64,000 nucleotides of DNA from Sediminibacterium salmoneum NBRC 103935 (GCF_000511175.1 NZ_KI866530.1:2693423-2757422); one strand, 5' to 3'; counted from the stretch's first letter, positions 37,042-47,937 are shown. Numbers and translations: made by a program. Notes: a model not told the origin generated them from the sequence alone.

Positions 37042-38526
37042 ATGGCAAATTATTTCAATTCTCTTCCCTTACGTGAGCAACTAAATCAGCTGGGTGTTTG
37101 TGAATTCATGGACAAAGCTGCTTTTGCGGATGGCATAAATGCCTTGGTTGGCAAAAAACTGGTGATTATTGGATGCGGAGCACAGGGTTTGAATCAGGGA
37201 TTAAATATGCGCGATTCCGGACTAGATATTTCCTATGCGTTACGAAAGGAAGCGATTGATCAAAAAAGGGCTTCCTATGTAAATGCAACAGAGAATAATT
37301 TTAGAGTGGGAACCTATGAAGAATTGATTCCAACGGCTGATGTAGTAATCAACCTGACTCCGGATAAACAACATAGTTCGGTAATAGCAGCTGTTATGCC
37401 CTTGATGAAAAAAGGCGCTACACTTTCTTATTCCCATGGTTTTAATATTGTAGAAGAAGGCATGCAGATCAGAAAAGACATTACGGTGATCATGGTTGCT
37501 CCCAAATGTCCGGGTACAGAAGTGCGTGAAGAATACAAGCGTGGCTTTGGAGTTCCTACGCTAATTGCGGTTCATCCTGAAAATGATCCAGAAGGAAAGG
37601 GATGGGATTATGCTAAAGCTTATTGTGTAGCAACAGGTGGTCATAGAGCAGGTGTATTGAAATCTTCTTTTGTTGCTGAAGTAAAATCAGATTTAATGGG
37701 TGAGCAGACAATATTATGCGGCTTGCTACAGACTGGTTCTATTTTGTCTTTCAATAAAATGATTGAAAAAGGAATCAATGCAGGCTATGCTGCTAAATTA
37801 ATTCAGTACGGATGGGAAGTGATTACAGAAGCTTTAAAACAGGGTGGTATCACTGCAATGATGGACCGCTTGTCTAATCCTGCGAAGCTGAAAGCCTTTG
37901 AACTTTCAGAAGAATTGAAAGAAATTATGCGCCCCTTATTTCAGAAGCACCAGGACGATATTATGAGTGGTGCGTTTTCTTCAGGCATGATGGAAGACTG
38001 GGCCAATGGCGATAAAAAATTATTGACCTGGAGAGAAGCAACTGGTGCTACGGCTTTTGAAAAAACAGCTCCAGGTAATATGAAGATTACCGAGCAAGAA
38101 TTTTTTGATAACGGGTTATTAATGGTTGCTTTTGTAAGGTCTGGTGTAGAGTTAGCTTTTGAAACCATGGTCGAGGCTGGTATTAAAGAAGAGTCAGCAT
38201 ATTACGAATCATTGCACGAAACTCCTTTGATTGCTAATACTATAGCACGAAAGAAATTATACGAGATGAACCGCGTAATTTCTGATACGGCTGAGTATGG
38301 CTGTTATTTATTTGATCATGCCTGTAAGCCATTATTAGCAGATTTTATGAGCCATATTGATACAGATGTGATTGGGAAAAACTTCAATGACGGAAAAGAC
38401 AATGGCGTAGACAATAAAACCCTGATTGCAGTGAATGCAGTGATTAGATACCATCCTGTAGAAATAGTAGGAGAAAAATTAAGACAAGCGATGACCGATA
38501 TGAAAACCATCGCAACCAATCAGTAA
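37042..38526 (+). CDS. ilvC: ketol-acid reductoisomerase, class II
   Basis: A 494-residue KARI of the long (class II, E. coli-like) type, with the duplicated knotted C-terminal domain. The Rossmann motif is [20 protein letters not shown]; Arg and Lys of the following loop (YALRKEAI) suggest NADPH. Metal-binding acidic residues fall in [15 protein letters not shown]. It converts acetolactate and acetohydroxybutyrate to the dihydroxy acids. Confidence 0.97.
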   Translation: MANYFNSLPLREQLNQLGVCEFMDKAAFADGINALVGKKLVIIGCGAQGLNQGLNMRDSGLDISYALRKEAIDQKRASYVNATENNFRVGTYEELIPTADVVINLTPDKQHSSVIAAVMPLMKKGATLSYSHGFNIVEEGMQIRKDITVIMVAPKCPGTEVREEYKRGFGVPTLIAVHPENDPEGKGWDYAKAYCVATGGHRAGVLKSSFVAEVKSDLMGEQTILCGLLQTGSILSFNKMIEKGINAGYAAKLIQYGWEVITEALKQGGITAMMDRLSNPAKLKAFELSEELKEIMRPLFQKHQDDIMSGAFSSGMMEDWANGDKKLLTWREATGATAFEKTAPGNMKITEQEFFDNGLLMVAFVRSGVELAFETMVEAGIKEESAYYESLHETPLIANTIARKKLYEMNRVISDTAEYGCYLFDHACKPLLADFMSHIDTDVIGKNFNDGKDNGVDNKTLIAVNAVIRYHPVEIVGEKLRQAMTDMKTIATNQ

Positions 38527-38540
38527 GAAGGATTAAACAA

Positions 38541-39836
38541 ATGGCGAATCATACAACGACAGGGAATCAATCTACAGTTGACAGTCAATCTGCACAAGTA
38601 TTGTTTGAATTAGATATTGATGCGGCTGTTAAAAAATTGAGGGATGTAGTAAAGCATACACCCCTAACCTACAATGCCTCACTGTCAAAAAAATATGATT
38701 GTACTATTTATTTAAAACGAGAAGATTTACAAATAGTAAGATCTTATAAACTGAGAGGCGCGTATAATTTAATCAGTAGTTTGCCTGAAGAACAGAGGGC
38801 CAAAGGGGTGGTATGTGCCAGTGCCGGCAACCATGCGCAGGGTTTCGCTTATAGCTGCAAAGTACTTAATATTAAAGGGGTTGTTTTTATGCCCATCATT
38901 ACTCCTAACCAAAAAGTTAGACAAACTAAAATGTTTGGGGATGGAAATGTAGAGATAAGATTGGTTGGAGATACTTTTGATGACTGTGCTACAGCAGCAA
39001 AAGCATTTACTGAAGAAAATGGGTTAAATTTTATTCCACCTTTTGACCATCTAAAAATAATTGAGGGTCAGGCAACCGTTGGTGTTGAAGTGCTGGAAGA
39101 TTTGCAAGATATTGACTATGTTTTTGCCCCTGTTGGAGGGGGAGGTTTAATTGCAGGAGTGGGAGCTTATTTTAATACTGTATCACCCAATACCCAAATT
39201 ATTGGGGTGGAACCAGAAGGCGCACCTTCCATGTCAGAAGCTTTGAAATATGGGAAGCCTGTGAAGTTGGACAGCATTGATCCCTTTGTAGATGGTGCAG
39301 CCGTAAAGCGGGTTGGGGATTATCCTTTTGAAATTTGTAAAGAAGTCATTGATAAGATGGTTCTGGTAAATGAAGGAAAAGTCTGTTCAACCATTTTGAA
39401 ATTATACAATGAAGATGCTATTGTGGTGGAGCCTGCAGGTGCTTTGTCTGTGGCTGCACTTGATAATTTTTGTGAAGCCATCAAGGGAAAGAAAGTGGTT
39501 TGTATTGTGAGCGGAAGCAACAATGATATTGATCGTATGCAGGAGATTAAAGAAAGGTCCTTGCAGTTTGAAGGGCTGAAACATTTTTTCCTAATCCGTT
39601 TTGCGCAGCGGCCGGGGGCATTAAAAGAATTTGTGAATCATGTTTTGGGACCAACGGATGATATTGTTCGCTTTGAATATATACAAAAGCATAACAAAGA
39701 AACTGGTCCTGCATTGGTAGGTATTGAAATGCAGGATAAGGCACATTATCAGCATTTGCTGGAAAATATGCAACGCTATCATATCAATTTTACTCCCATC
39801 AACAAGAATGATAATTTATTTGGGTACTTAATTTAA
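38541..39836 (+). CDS. ilvA: threonine ammonia-lyase (biosynthetic threonine deaminase)
   Basis: A 431-residue fold-type II PLP enzyme. The Schiff-base Lys70 is in RSYKLRGAYN, the phosphate loop is GGGGLIAG, and CASAGNHAQGFAYS is typical. A single ACT-like regulatory domain follows (about 350-431, HFFLIRFAQRPGALKEFVNHV), which suggests isoleucine feedback. It deaminates threonine to 2-oxobutyrate, the link between the ilv and thr halves of this operon. Located 14 bp after ilvC. Confidence 0.95.
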   Translation: MANHTTTGNQSTVDSQSAQVLFELDIDAAVKKLRDVVKHTPLTYNASLSKKYDCTIYLKREDLQIVRSYKLRGAYNLISSLPEEQRAKGVVCASAGNHAQGFAYSCKVLNIKGVVFMPIITPNQKVRQTKMFGDGNVEIRLVGDTFDDCATAAKAFTEENGLNFIPPFDHLKIIEGQATVGVEVLEDLQDIDYVFAPVGGGGLIAGVGAYFNTVSPNTQIIGVEPEGAPSMSEALKYGKPVKLDSIDPFVDGAAVKRVGDYPFEICKEVIDKMVLVNEGKVCSTILKLYNEDAIVVEPAGALSVAALDNFCEAIKGKKVVCIVSGSNNDIDRMQEIKERSLQFEGLKHFFLIRFAQRPGALKEFVNHVLGPTDDIVRFEYIQKHNKETGPALVGIEMQDKAHYQHLLENMQRYHINFTPINKNDNLFGYLI

Positions 39837-39845
39837 TATAAGGTT

Positions 39846-42284
39846 ATGCAGGTATTAAAGTTTGGAGGAAGTTCTGTTGCCAATGCTGTTAATATCAGCA
39901 AGGTAATAGCCATAGTGGCAAAGGCTGTAGAAAAAGAGCCTGTTGTTTTAGTCGTATCTGCCTTGGGAGGGGTAACGGATCAATTAATTGCAATTGGCGC
40001 AAAAGCTGCTGGTGGTGACGAAAGTTATAAAGATCAAATCAAGGAGCTTGAAGTAAAACACCTGGAAGCAGTACGAGGGTTATTGCCAATACAAAATCAA
40101 AGTGGAACTTTAAGTTGGGTGAAACAGCAACTAAATGAACTGGAAAGGATTTGTGATGGTATTTTTTTATTGGGAGAATTGTCTGCCAGAATACAGGATA
40201 GGCTGGTAAGTTATGGAGAGTTACTTTCTTCTTATATCATTACTGCTGCATTGAAGGAATTGAATACACATCCTGTCTGGACCGATTCCAGACATCTCAT
40301 TGTTACCAATGATTTCTATGGAAATGCAAGTGTGCAATTTGAAAAGACCAATCAACGGATTCTTTCCTTTATACAAAATAATTCCGCTTCTTTGTATGTT
40401 GCTCCTGGGTTTATTGCTACCAATGAAAAAGGATATACCACTACATTGGGTAGGGGCGGTTCGGATTATACAGGAGCCATTTTTGCTGCCGCAACCAATG
40501 CCACTGCACTTGAAATTTGGACGGATGTTACTGGGATGATGACGGCAGACCCTCGTTTGGTTTTGAATCCAAGACCTATCGAAGCTATTTCTTATGAGGA
40601 AGCCATGGAGCTGTCTCATTTTGGGGCTAAAATAATTTATCCGCCCACCATTCAGCCGGTGATGAAAAAAAACATTCCTGTTTGGGTGAAGAATACTTTT
40701 GAACCAGATGCAGCAGGCACAGTTATTCAACAACATGCGGTTGCCAACTCTGATGTAGTAAGGGGTATATCCAGCATTAACCGAATTGCTTTGTTGAGTT
40801 TGGAGGGAAGTGGTATGATTGGTATACCCGGATTTAGTAAGCGATTGTTTGAAGTGTTGGCATTGAATAGAATCAATGTTATTTTAATTACCCAAAGTTC
40901 CTCTGAGTATTCTATCTGTGTTGCCATAAATGAAGCAGATGCAAATACTGCCCAACAGGCAATTGACGCTTTTTTTGCCTATGAAATTGAAAATGGGAAA
41001 GTAAATCCTGTATCAGTAGAAACTGGGTTAAGTATTGTAGCAGTAGTAGGAGAACAAATGAAAAGCTTACCAGGTATCAGTGGAAGAATGTTTGGCGGTT
41101 TGGGCAGAAACGGCATAAATGTAAGAGCCATTGCTCAAGGATCTTCTGAGAAAAATATATCTGCCGTAATTGCTGCAACTGATGTTAAAAAATCCATTAA
41201 TGTTTTACACGAAGACTTCTTTGAAACAACCTATAAGCAGTTGAATGTATTTGTAGCTGGAGCAGGTAATGTGGGAGGAAAATTATTGGGGCAGTTGAAT
41301 CAGCAGTTGCAGTATTTAAAAGATCATATGCGTTTGCAAATACAAGTAGTAGGTATTGCAAATAGCAGACGTGCTATATTGGATGATGCAGGGATTGATT
41401 TGAATAACTGGAGATCGATTTTAGAAGAATCACCTGAAACAGATATACATGGTTTTGTTACTGCCATTATAGAAAAGAACCTCCGCAACAGTGTTTTTGT
41501 TGATGTTACAGCCAATGAAGTTGTAGCGTCTGTGTATGGTACTTTATTAGCCAAAAGTGTTGCAGTGGTTGCTTGCAATAAAATTGCCTGCTCCTCTACT
41601 TATGAAAATTATAAAAAGCTAAAGCATCTGGCCAGAACCTACAATACGCGCTTTTTATTTGAGACCAATGTAGGAGCTGGTTTGCCAATTATTGGGACGC
41701 TCAATGACCTGATGAGAAGTGGAGATAAGATCACCAGAATACAGGCTGTTTTATCGGGTACTTTAAATTTTGTATTCAATCATTATAACGGAACCATTCC
41801 TTTTGCACAGGTAGTAAAGCGTGCACAGGATGAAGGATATACAGAGCCAGATCCCAGACTGGATTTAGGAGGTACAGATGTGATGCGTAAAATCATGATT
41901 CTTGCCAGAGAAGCAGGAGAGCCGATAGAGATGAATCAGATTGCCAATGAGGCATTCTTGCCCGCCAGTTGTTTTGAAGGCACAGTAGATGACTTTTATG
42001 CAGAAATGGAAAAGCAGGAAGATCATTTTAAAAATTTGTATGCGTCTGCTCATGCCAATCATGCCAAATTGAAGTTTGTTGCCGAGTATTATAATGGAGC
42101 TGCAAAAGTGGGATTACAGGAAATTCCTGCCCACTCCGATTTTTATCATTTGTATGGTAAGGATAATCTTGTTTTATTTTATACGGAGAGGTATCCCGAG
42201 CAACCTTTGGTAATAAAAGGCGCAGGTGCGGGTGCAGAAGTTACAGCTTCTGGTGTTTTTGCAGATATAATACGGGTAGCTTAG
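39846..42284 (+). CDS. thrA: bifunctional aspartate kinase / homoserine dehydrogenase I
   Basis: An 812-residue fusion. The N-terminal aspartokinase (about 1-290) starts VLKFGGSSVANA and has GRGGSDYTGA. Two ACT domains follow (about 310-460). The homoserine dehydrogenase starts near residue 460 with NVFVAGAGNVGGKLLGQL and has NVGAGLPIIGTLNDLMRSGD and YTEPDPRLDLGGTDV. It catalyses the first and third steps from aspartate to homoserine, for threonine, isoleucine and methionine. The order AK-ACT-HSD equals E. coli ThrA/MetL; the name thrA is chosen because of the adjacent thrB and thrC. Confidence 0.95.
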   Translation: MQVLKFGGSSVANAVNISKVIAIVAKAVEKEPVVLVVSALGGVTDQLIAIGAKAAGGDESYKDQIKELEVKHLEAVRGLLPIQNQSGTLSWVKQQLNELERICDGIFLLGELSARIQDRLVSYGELLSSYIITAALKELNTHPVWTDSRHLIVTNDFYGNASVQFEKTNQRILSFIQNNSASLYVAPGFIATNEKGYTTTLGRGGSDYTGAIFAAATNATALEIWTDVTGMMTADPRLVLNPRPIEAISYEEAMELSHFGAKIIYPPTIQPVMKKNIPVWVKNTFEPDAAGTVIQQHAVANSDVVRGISSINRIALLSLEGSGMIGIPGFSKRLFEVLALNRINVILITQSSSEYSICVAINEADANTAQQAIDAFFAYEIENGKVNPVSVETGLSIVAVVGEQMKSLPGISGRMFGGLGRNGINVRAIAQGSSEKNISAVIAATDVKKSINVLHEDFFETTYKQLNVFVAGAGNVGGKLLGQLNQQLQYLKDHMRLQIQVVGIANSRRAILDDAGIDLNNWRSILEESPETDIHGFVTAIIEKNLRNSVFVDVTANEVVASVYGTLLAKSVAVVACNKIACSSTYENYKKLKHLARTYNTRFLFETNVGAGLPIIGTLNDLMRSGDKITRIQAVLSGTLNFVFNHYNGTIPFAQVVKRAQDEGYTEPDPRLDLGGTDVMRKIMILAREAGEPIEMNQIANEAFLPASCFEGTVDDFYAEMEKQEDHFKNLYASAHANHAKLKFVAEYYNGAAKVGLQEIPAHSDFYHLYGKDNLVLFYTERYPEQPLVIKGAGAGAEVTASGVFADIIRVA

Positions 42285-43214
42285 ATGGGTAAAAAAATTA
42301 CGATACATAGTCCGGCTACTGTTGCCAATATGGTATGTGGTTTTGATGTACTTGGTTTTGCTGTGCATGAGCCCTATGATATTATGCATATGGAAATTAC
42401 AGAGGAGCTTGGTATAGTAATTGTGAATGAGGACGACTTTAATTTACCAACAGACCCTTTGCAAAATGTAGCTGGTGCGGCTTTACTTGCCTTAATGGAA
42501 GCATATGGAAAGCCGGTGGGATTTAAATTGACGATTAACAAGCAAATTAAACCAGGAAGCGGAGTGGGTTCCAGTGCTGCCAGTTCTGCTGGTGCTGTTG
42601 TGGGTGCGAATGCATTGCTGGGCAATCTTTTTTCTAATGAGGAGCTGGTGAAATTTGCCATGAACGGCGAGAAGCTGGCTTCAGGGGTTAAGCATGCAGA
42701 TAATATTGCTCCCTGCATTTATGGCGGCGTTACTTTAATTCGTTCTGTTTTTCCATTAGACATTGTGAAATTAAATGTGCCTGATTTATATGTAACCATT
42801 ATCCACCCCCAGATTGAAGTAAAGACCTCCGATGCACGCAGCATACTTAAACAGCAAGTACAATTAAAAGATGCTATTAAACAATGGGGCAATATTGCGG
42901 GCCTAGTAGCTGGGTTGGAACAAGGCGATTATGATTTAATTGGAAGATCGTTGGAAGATTTTTTGATTGAGCCTACCCGCAGCATTCTCATTCCTGCATT
43001 TGAAGCCATTAAAAAAGTGAGTAAAGAATTAGGGGCACTCGGAGGAGGTATTTCAGGTTCAGGTCCTTCTATATTCATGCTAAGTACCAACGAAAGCACA
43101 GCCAAATCTGTGGAGTTGGCAATGCAACAGATTTATGATAAAATTGGACTGGGGTATCATACTTATTTAACAACCATTAATACAAGTGGAATCCTTTTAA
43201 GTGAAGCTTCATGA
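42285..43214 (+). CDS. thrB: homoserine kinase
   Basis: A 309-residue GHMP kinase starting immediately after the thrA stop. The ATP-binding motif is PGSGVGSSAASSAGAVVG near residue 90 and the C-terminal Gly-rich motif is GALGGGISGSGPSIF. It phosphorylates homoserine. Its TGA overlaps the thrC ATG by 4 bp. Confidence 0.96.
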   Translation: MGKKITIHSPATVANMVCGFDVLGFAVHEPYDIMHMEITEELGIVIVNEDDFNLPTDPLQNVAGAALLALMEAYGKPVGFKLTINKQIKPGSGVGSSAASSAGAVVGANALLGNLFSNEELVKFAMNGEKLASGVKHADNIAPCIYGGVTLIRSVFPLDIVKLNVPDLYVTIIHPQIEVKTSDARSILKQQVQLKDAIKQWGNIAGLVAGLEQGDYDLIGRSLEDFLIEPTRSILIPAFEAIKKVSKELGALGGGISGSGPSIFMLSTNESTAKSVELAMQQIYDKIGLGYHTYLTTINTSGILLSEAS

Positions 43215-44506
43215 GATACTATAGTTTAAATAATCAATCTCCTTCTGTAGATTTTAGAGAAGCAACTTTAAAAGGACAGGCTCCTGATAAGGGTCTGTAT
43301 TTTCCTGAACAGATTCCCCGCCATGAGAATACGTTCATTGAGCAGCTTCGGAGTTTTTCAAAAGAAGAAATTGCTTTCAGGGTGATGGAGCCTTTTGTTG
43401 GTAACACCATTCCAAAGAATGAATTGCAACGGATAGTTGTAGAAACAATTGCTTTCCCTTTTCCATTGTATGCTATCCATGAGCATATTGCCTCTTTAGA
43501 ATTGTATCATGGCCCTACATTCGCTTTTAAAGATGTGGGTGCAAGATTTATGAGCAGGTGTTTGGCCTATTTTTCAAGAAATGAAACAAAGCCTACTACC
43601 ATATTAGTAGCCACTTCAGGGGATACGGGTGGGGCAGTTGCCAATGGATTTTTAGATGTTGATGGGATTGAAGTGATCATCCTATATCCTTCGGGAAAAG
43701 TGAGTCCAGTGCAGGAATTACAATTAACTACCTGCGGATCCAATATTACTGCGTTGGAAATAGACGGAAGCTTTGATGATTGTCAGGCGCTGGTGAAAGA
43801 AGCGTTCATGGATGTCGATATTGCTGCCACTATGAATCTGAGTTCTGCCAATTCTATCAATGTGGCTCGCTGGCTTTCTCAGCAGATCTATTATTTTTTA
43901 GCCCATCAGCAATGGGAGCATGATGAGCCTCCGGTCATTTCAGTTCCCAGTGGAAACTTTGGGAATTTATGTGCTGGTATGATGGCTTATAAAACGGGAT
44001 TGCCTGTTCAACATTTTATTGCTGCCTGTAATGTAAACGATACGGTGCCTGCTTACTTACGAACCAAAGACTATCAGGTGAAACCCAGTGTGTCAACCTT
44101 GTCCAATGCAATGGATGTAGGCAATCCCAGCAATTTTATCCGTATCATGGAATTGATGAATCAGGATTATGATAGTTTACAAGCAATGATGTCCGGTTAT
44201 ACGATTAATGATGAAACCACATTAGCTACCATTCAAAAAGTGTATCAGCAATATGGGTATTTGCTGGATCCGCACGGGGCGGTGGCTTATGCAGCATTAA
44301 CGCAGTATCAGCAGAAAAACAAAAGTGTAAGAGGATATATTCTGGAAACTGCCCATCCTGTTAAGTTTCCCGAAGCCGTGAAAAGGGCTACTGGACAGGA
44401 GGTTTCCATCCCGCCAACGGCGATAGAATTATTTACTAAACAAAAAAGAAGCATACCCATGCAAAAGGACTATGCTTCTTTTAAGGAATATTTATTAAGC
44501 AATTAG
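43211..44506 (+). CDS. thrC: threonine synthase
   Basis: A 431-residue PLP enzyme of the E. coli-like short type. It begins MRYYSLNNQSPSVDFREATLKG without the N-terminal extension of plant enzymes. The Schiff-base Lys is in GPTFAFKDVGARF, and ATSGDTGGAVANGF and SVPSGNFGNLCAG bind substrate and PLP phosphate. It turns phosphohomoserine into threonine. Its start overlaps thrB (ATGA). Last gene of the ilv-thr operon. Confidence 0.97.
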   Translation: MRYYSLNNQSPSVDFREATLKGQAPDKGLYFPEQIPRHENTFIEQLRSFSKEEIAFRVMEPFVGNTIPKNELQRIVVETIAFPFPLYAIHEHIASLELYHGPTFAFKDVGARFMSRCLAYFSRNETKPTTILVATSGDTGGAVANGFLDVDGIEVIILYPSGKVSPVQELQLTTCGSNITALEIDGSFDDCQALVKEAFMDVDIAATMNLSSANSINVARWLSQQIYYFLAHQQWEHDEPPVISVPSGNFGNLCAGMMAYKTGLPVQHFIAACNVNDTVPAYLRTKDYQVKPSVSTLSNAMDVGNPSNFIRIMELMNQDYDSLQAMMSGYTINDETTLATIQKVYQQYGYLLDPHGAVAYAALTQYQQKNKSVRGYILETAHPVKFPEAVKRATGQEVSIPPTAIELFTKQKRSIPMQKDYASFKEYLLSN

Positions 44507-44527
44507 CCGTTTGTTAGAAGTCGGCTA
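44504..44527. terminator. weak hairpin at the end of the ilv-thr operon
   Basis: TAGCCG (44504-44509), which includes the thrC stop, can pair with CGGCTA (44522-44527) around a 12-nt loop; TTGATTTG follows. It lies between convergent thrC and the M20 gene and may stop both. The stem is short and the T-tract poor. Confidence 0.35.
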
Positions 44528-44544
44528 TTGATTTGAATGGAAGA

Positions 44545-45990
44545 TTAATCTCTGTAATTTAAAGCAGGCTTTCTATCTCCTAGTAAAGGCTTATACTGAT
44601 AACTACCCACGCCTTTAACGAATTCTTCTTTTGCTTTTTGAATTACAGCAGGCTTGTTGAATAAATCAATAGCTGTTAATGCTATCGTCTTGGCTGCTAC
44701 TAACATGCCCTTGGTACCAATCTCTGTGCCACCACAAGCAACTGCCTGCCAGCTATGCGCTGAAGTTCCCGGAATCCAGGTAGCAGCTTCCAATCCCACT
44801 GTAGGAACCACATAACTAACATCGCTTACATCGCTGGATCCGCCACCTGCGTCTGCTTCTTTCTGCAATGGTTTAACACTAGCTGCTTCTTCAACGGGTG
44901 GGGCATTTCCAATAAAGCTGGCCTGAATTTTTTTACCAAAAGCTTTTTCTTCTTCTGTATAACTTACTCCGCCTGTTTTAGCCAGGTTTTCTTGCATCAG
45001 TTCAGCGAGGGTTTTATTGATCAGTAAGTCATGTGTACCACCCACAATTTCATAACTCATTTTTGTGCCGGTACCCAATGCTGCTCCTTCTGCGGCTTTG
45101 GTAATTCTGTCAAACACATCTACGGCTACTTCTCTTTTTGGATGACGTACATAATAATATACTTCCGCAAAATCCGGTACCACATTCGGTGCTTTCCCTC
45201 CATTGGTAATTACATAGTGAATGCGGGTTTCCTGCGGAATATGTTCCCGCATCATATTGGCCATATGGTTCAAAGCTTCCACTGCATCCAAGGCAGAGCG
45301 GCCATTTTCAGGAGACATGGCTGCATGGGAAGCAATTCCGTTAAAACGGAATTTGGCAGATTTATTCGCAATGAAACTGGTCATGATTACCCTGTTCTGA
45401 TTGGCAGGATGCCAGTGAATTACGGCATCCACATTCTTGAACAATCCTTCTCTAACCATATATACTTTTCCGCTACCCCCTTCTTCTGCAGGACAACCGT
45501 ATACTTTGATGGTGCCCGTTATCTTCTTTTCCTCTATTAATTTTTTAATGGCAATCCCCGCAGATACAGAAGCGGTTCCGAATAAATGATGACCGCATCC
45601 GTGGCCTCCTGTTTTTCCATCAATTGATTTTTTTTCAGGTACCGCTTCCTGAGCCAAACCAGGGAGTGCATCGTACTCAGCCAGAATACCGATGACCGGG
45701 CTGCCTGTTCCATAGGTCGCTACAAAAGCCGTTGGAATGCCTGCTACGCCTGTTTCTACGCTAAAGCCTGCCTCTTTTAAATTCTGTACATGCAAAGCGG
45801 CACTTTTGGTTTCCTTATACCCCAACTCTGCATAATCCCAGATCTGCAAAGCTGTTTTTTTATCAGCAGCATAACTGGCATCCAGCATCAAAAGGGTTTT
45901 CTCTTTTAGTGCAGTCAGTTGCTGGCTTGCAGCATTTTGTCCATAGCTATTCAAAGCAAAAAGCAGACAGATGGCTAATATCTTTTTCAT
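44545..45990 (-). CDS. secreted M20-family amidohydrolase, AbgB-like
   Basis: A 481-residue protein from the ATG at 45990, which gives a signal peptide (MKKILAICLLFALNSYGQ); a Met 12 codons upstream would mask it. Metal-binding motifs of M20 enzymes are present: GHGCGHHLFG, PAEEGGSGK and VIHWHPAN. The dimerisation (lid) domain spans about 200-310, and GGGSSDVSDVS contains the last metal ligand region. Similarity in pattern to the p-aminobenzoyl-glutamate hydrolase subunit B suggests hydrolysis of an acyl-amino acid or dipeptide in the periplasm. Substrate unknown. Confidence 0.85.
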   Translation of the reverse strand: MKKILAICLLFALNSYGQNAASQQLTALKEKTLLMLDASYAADKKTALQIWDYAELGYKETKSAALHVQNLKEAGFSVETGVAGIPTAFVATYGTGSPVIGILAEYDALPGLAQEAVPEKKSIDGKTGGHGCGHHLFGTASVSAGIAIKKLIEEKKITGTIKVYGCPAEEGGSGKVYMVREGLFKNVDAVIHWHPANQNRVIMTSFIANKSAKFRFNGIASHAAMSPENGRSALDAVEALNHMANMMREHIPQETRIHYVITNGGKAPNVVPDFAEVYYYVRHPKREVAVDVFDRITKAAEGAALGTGTKMSYEIVGGTHDLLINKTLAELMQENLAKTGGVSYTEEEKAFGKKIQASFIGNAPPVEEAASVKPLQKEADAGGGSSDVSDVSYVVPTVGLEAATWIPGTSAHSWQAVACGGTEIGTKGMLVAAKTIALTAIDLFNKPAVIQKAKEEFVKGVGSYQYKPLLGDRKPALNYRD

Positions 45991-46059
45991 GGCATCAAAT
46001 TTCGGTTTATTTTGTTCAGCATTCATTTATTGAATAAATTACTTTGAACAAAACTTGCC

Positions 46060-47370
46060 ATGAATAATAAATTAGCAATCTGGTCTATTACCGTTGGCCT
46101 GGGAGGATTTCTTTTTGGATTAGATGTAGCGGTAATATCCGGAGCTGAACAAGCCATTCAACAACTCTGGTCTTTGTCTGACTGGATGCATGGAACGGCG
46201 ATTGCCATGGCATTGTACGGAACGGCTTTTGGTGCTGCCCTGGGAAATATCCCTGCGAATAAAATCGGAAGAAAGCAAACCCTTATCTGGATTGGTATAT
46301 TGTTTTTAGTTACTTCTATAGGCGCAGCCTTAGCAACCAATGTGTATGTATTTATGTTTTTCCGCTTTGTAAGTGGACTGAGCATTGGAGCGTCTTCAGT
46401 AGTTGCACCTGTGTACATTTCTGAAATTGCTCCACCCAAATATAGAGGCAGGATGGTGATTTCCTTTCAGCTGAATGTAGTGGCTGGAATTTTGATTGCC
46501 TATTTCTCTAATTATTTATTGGCTGGTGTTGGAGGTGAGAACGATTGGCGCTGGATGCTGGGTGTAGTGGCAATTCCCTCTTTGTTTTTCTCTTTATTAA
46601 TGGTGATTACACCTGAAACACCCAGATGGTTAGTGCTCTTTAAAAAAGACGATGCAGCTGCAGCAAAAGTGCTGGCTTTAACGGGGGAAGATGCACCCAA
46701 GGTAATTGCAGAAATTAAGGCTTCGGTTGGTAAAGCTACCACAGAGCCTTTGTTTAATAAGAAGTTTTTTAAACCTTTATTACTGGCGTTTTTGATAGCC
46801 TTCTTTAATCAATTATCCGGAATCAATGCAATCATCTATTTTGCTCCCAAGGTTTTTGAAATGGCAGGGATTGGCAGAGAAGGTGCATTGCTATCTACTG
46901 TTGGAATTGGCGTGATGAATCTGATTTTTACCATTGCCGGCTGGTACCTGATTGATCGTTTTGGAAGAAGGGTATTGATGTTTATTGGATCTGCTGGATA
47001 TATCATTTCACTATCCATGATTGCGATTTCTTTTAATAGTACTGATGATTCCATGGTAGTCTATTATGTATTCATGTTTATAGCAGCGCATGCAGTGGGT
47101 CAGGGCGCTGTGATCTGGGTATTCCTGTCTGAGTTATTTCCCAATTCTGTGCGTGCAAGCGGTACTTCGTTCGGATGCCTGGTGCACTGGGTTTTTGCCG
47201 CATTAATTGCACAGGTGTTTCCTTATTTTGCCGCCAATGTTTCCGGTACGGTGATATTTGGATTTTTTGCCTTTATGATGGTGTTGCAGTTATTGTATGT
47301 GTGGAAAATGATGCCCGAAACCAAAGGTGTTGCGCTGGAAGATATGGGTGGAACTGTGGTATTGCATTAA
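46060..47370 (+). CDS. sugar-porter-family MFS transporter
   Basis: A 436-residue membrane protein with 12 predicted helices. Sugar-porter signatures are present: NKIGRKQTLIWIG after helix 2, YISEIAPPKYRGRMVISFQL, PETPRWLV, QLSGINAIIYFAP, DRFGRRVLMFIG and PETKGVALED. It would take up a monosaccharide or similar solute by proton symport. Its stop overlaps the end of the convergent gene by 4 bp. Substrate cannot be read from sequence. Confidence 0.93.
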   Translation: MNNKLAIWSITVGLGGFLFGLDVAVISGAEQAIQQLWSLSDWMHGTAIAMALYGTAFGAALGNIPANKIGRKQTLIWIGILFLVTSIGAALATNVYVFMFFRFVSGLSIGASSVVAPVYISEIAPPKYRGRMVISFQLNVVAGILIAYFSNYLLAGVGGENDWRWMLGVVAIPSLFFSLLMVITPETPRWLVLFKKDDAAAAKVLALTGEDAPKVIAEIKASVGKATTEPLFNKKFFKPLLLAFLIAFFNQLSGINAIIYFAPKVFEMAGIGREGALLSTVGIGVMNLIFTIAGWYLIDRFGRRVLMFIGSAGYIISLSMIAISFNSTDDSMVVYYVFMFIAAHAVGQGAVIWVFLSELFPNSVRASGTSFGCLVHWVFAALIAQVFPYFAANVSGTVIFGFFAFMMVLQLLYVWKMMPETKGVALEDMGGTVVLH

Positions 47371-47937
47371 TCCTTCCAGCCCCAGGGAGCCAATGGCGCT
47401 TCTATAGGTTGCTTTAGATTAAAGGAAACAGTGAATAGTCTGTCAGACCCAATCCTTCGCAGGTTATAAGTGCAGCTGCTATCATTGATGGTAATCCACC
47501 ATACATTGGAAGCGGCTGCAGGTATTGTTTTTTGTGTTTGAATATCAGCAGGGAAGATCTGCATGTGCTCAAATCCCTGATTGGTGCTTGTGCCACCGTA
47601 TTGGGTTACTTTATCTTCAGAACCATCTTCGTGTCGATGGTCATGCTTTAGTGTTATATTATTCTTACTGCGCGTAAGCACCCAGGTTCTGGATCGGTTA
47701 TCTCCCACGTTAAAAGGTATCCTGATGCTATTTTCTGCACAGGCTTTTACATGCATGGTTAGTTTTTTGTTGCTGAAATCAGGAGTAGCGCCACTTACAA
47801 TGGTTCCTTCATAAGCTTTGCCACAATGCTGTTGAAGCGTAGTCCAGAAACTATCTAATTTACTTACAGGTGATTGAGCCAGTCCTTTTAAGGAAATAAA
47901 GAAAACAACAAATAGTATATATCTAAGTTCAAGTAAT

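Noticed and set aside
40221..40736. 171-codon minus-strand frame inside thrA
   Set aside because: Antisense to a clearly conserved enzyme, with low-complexity Cys/Ser/Asn composition and no family signature.
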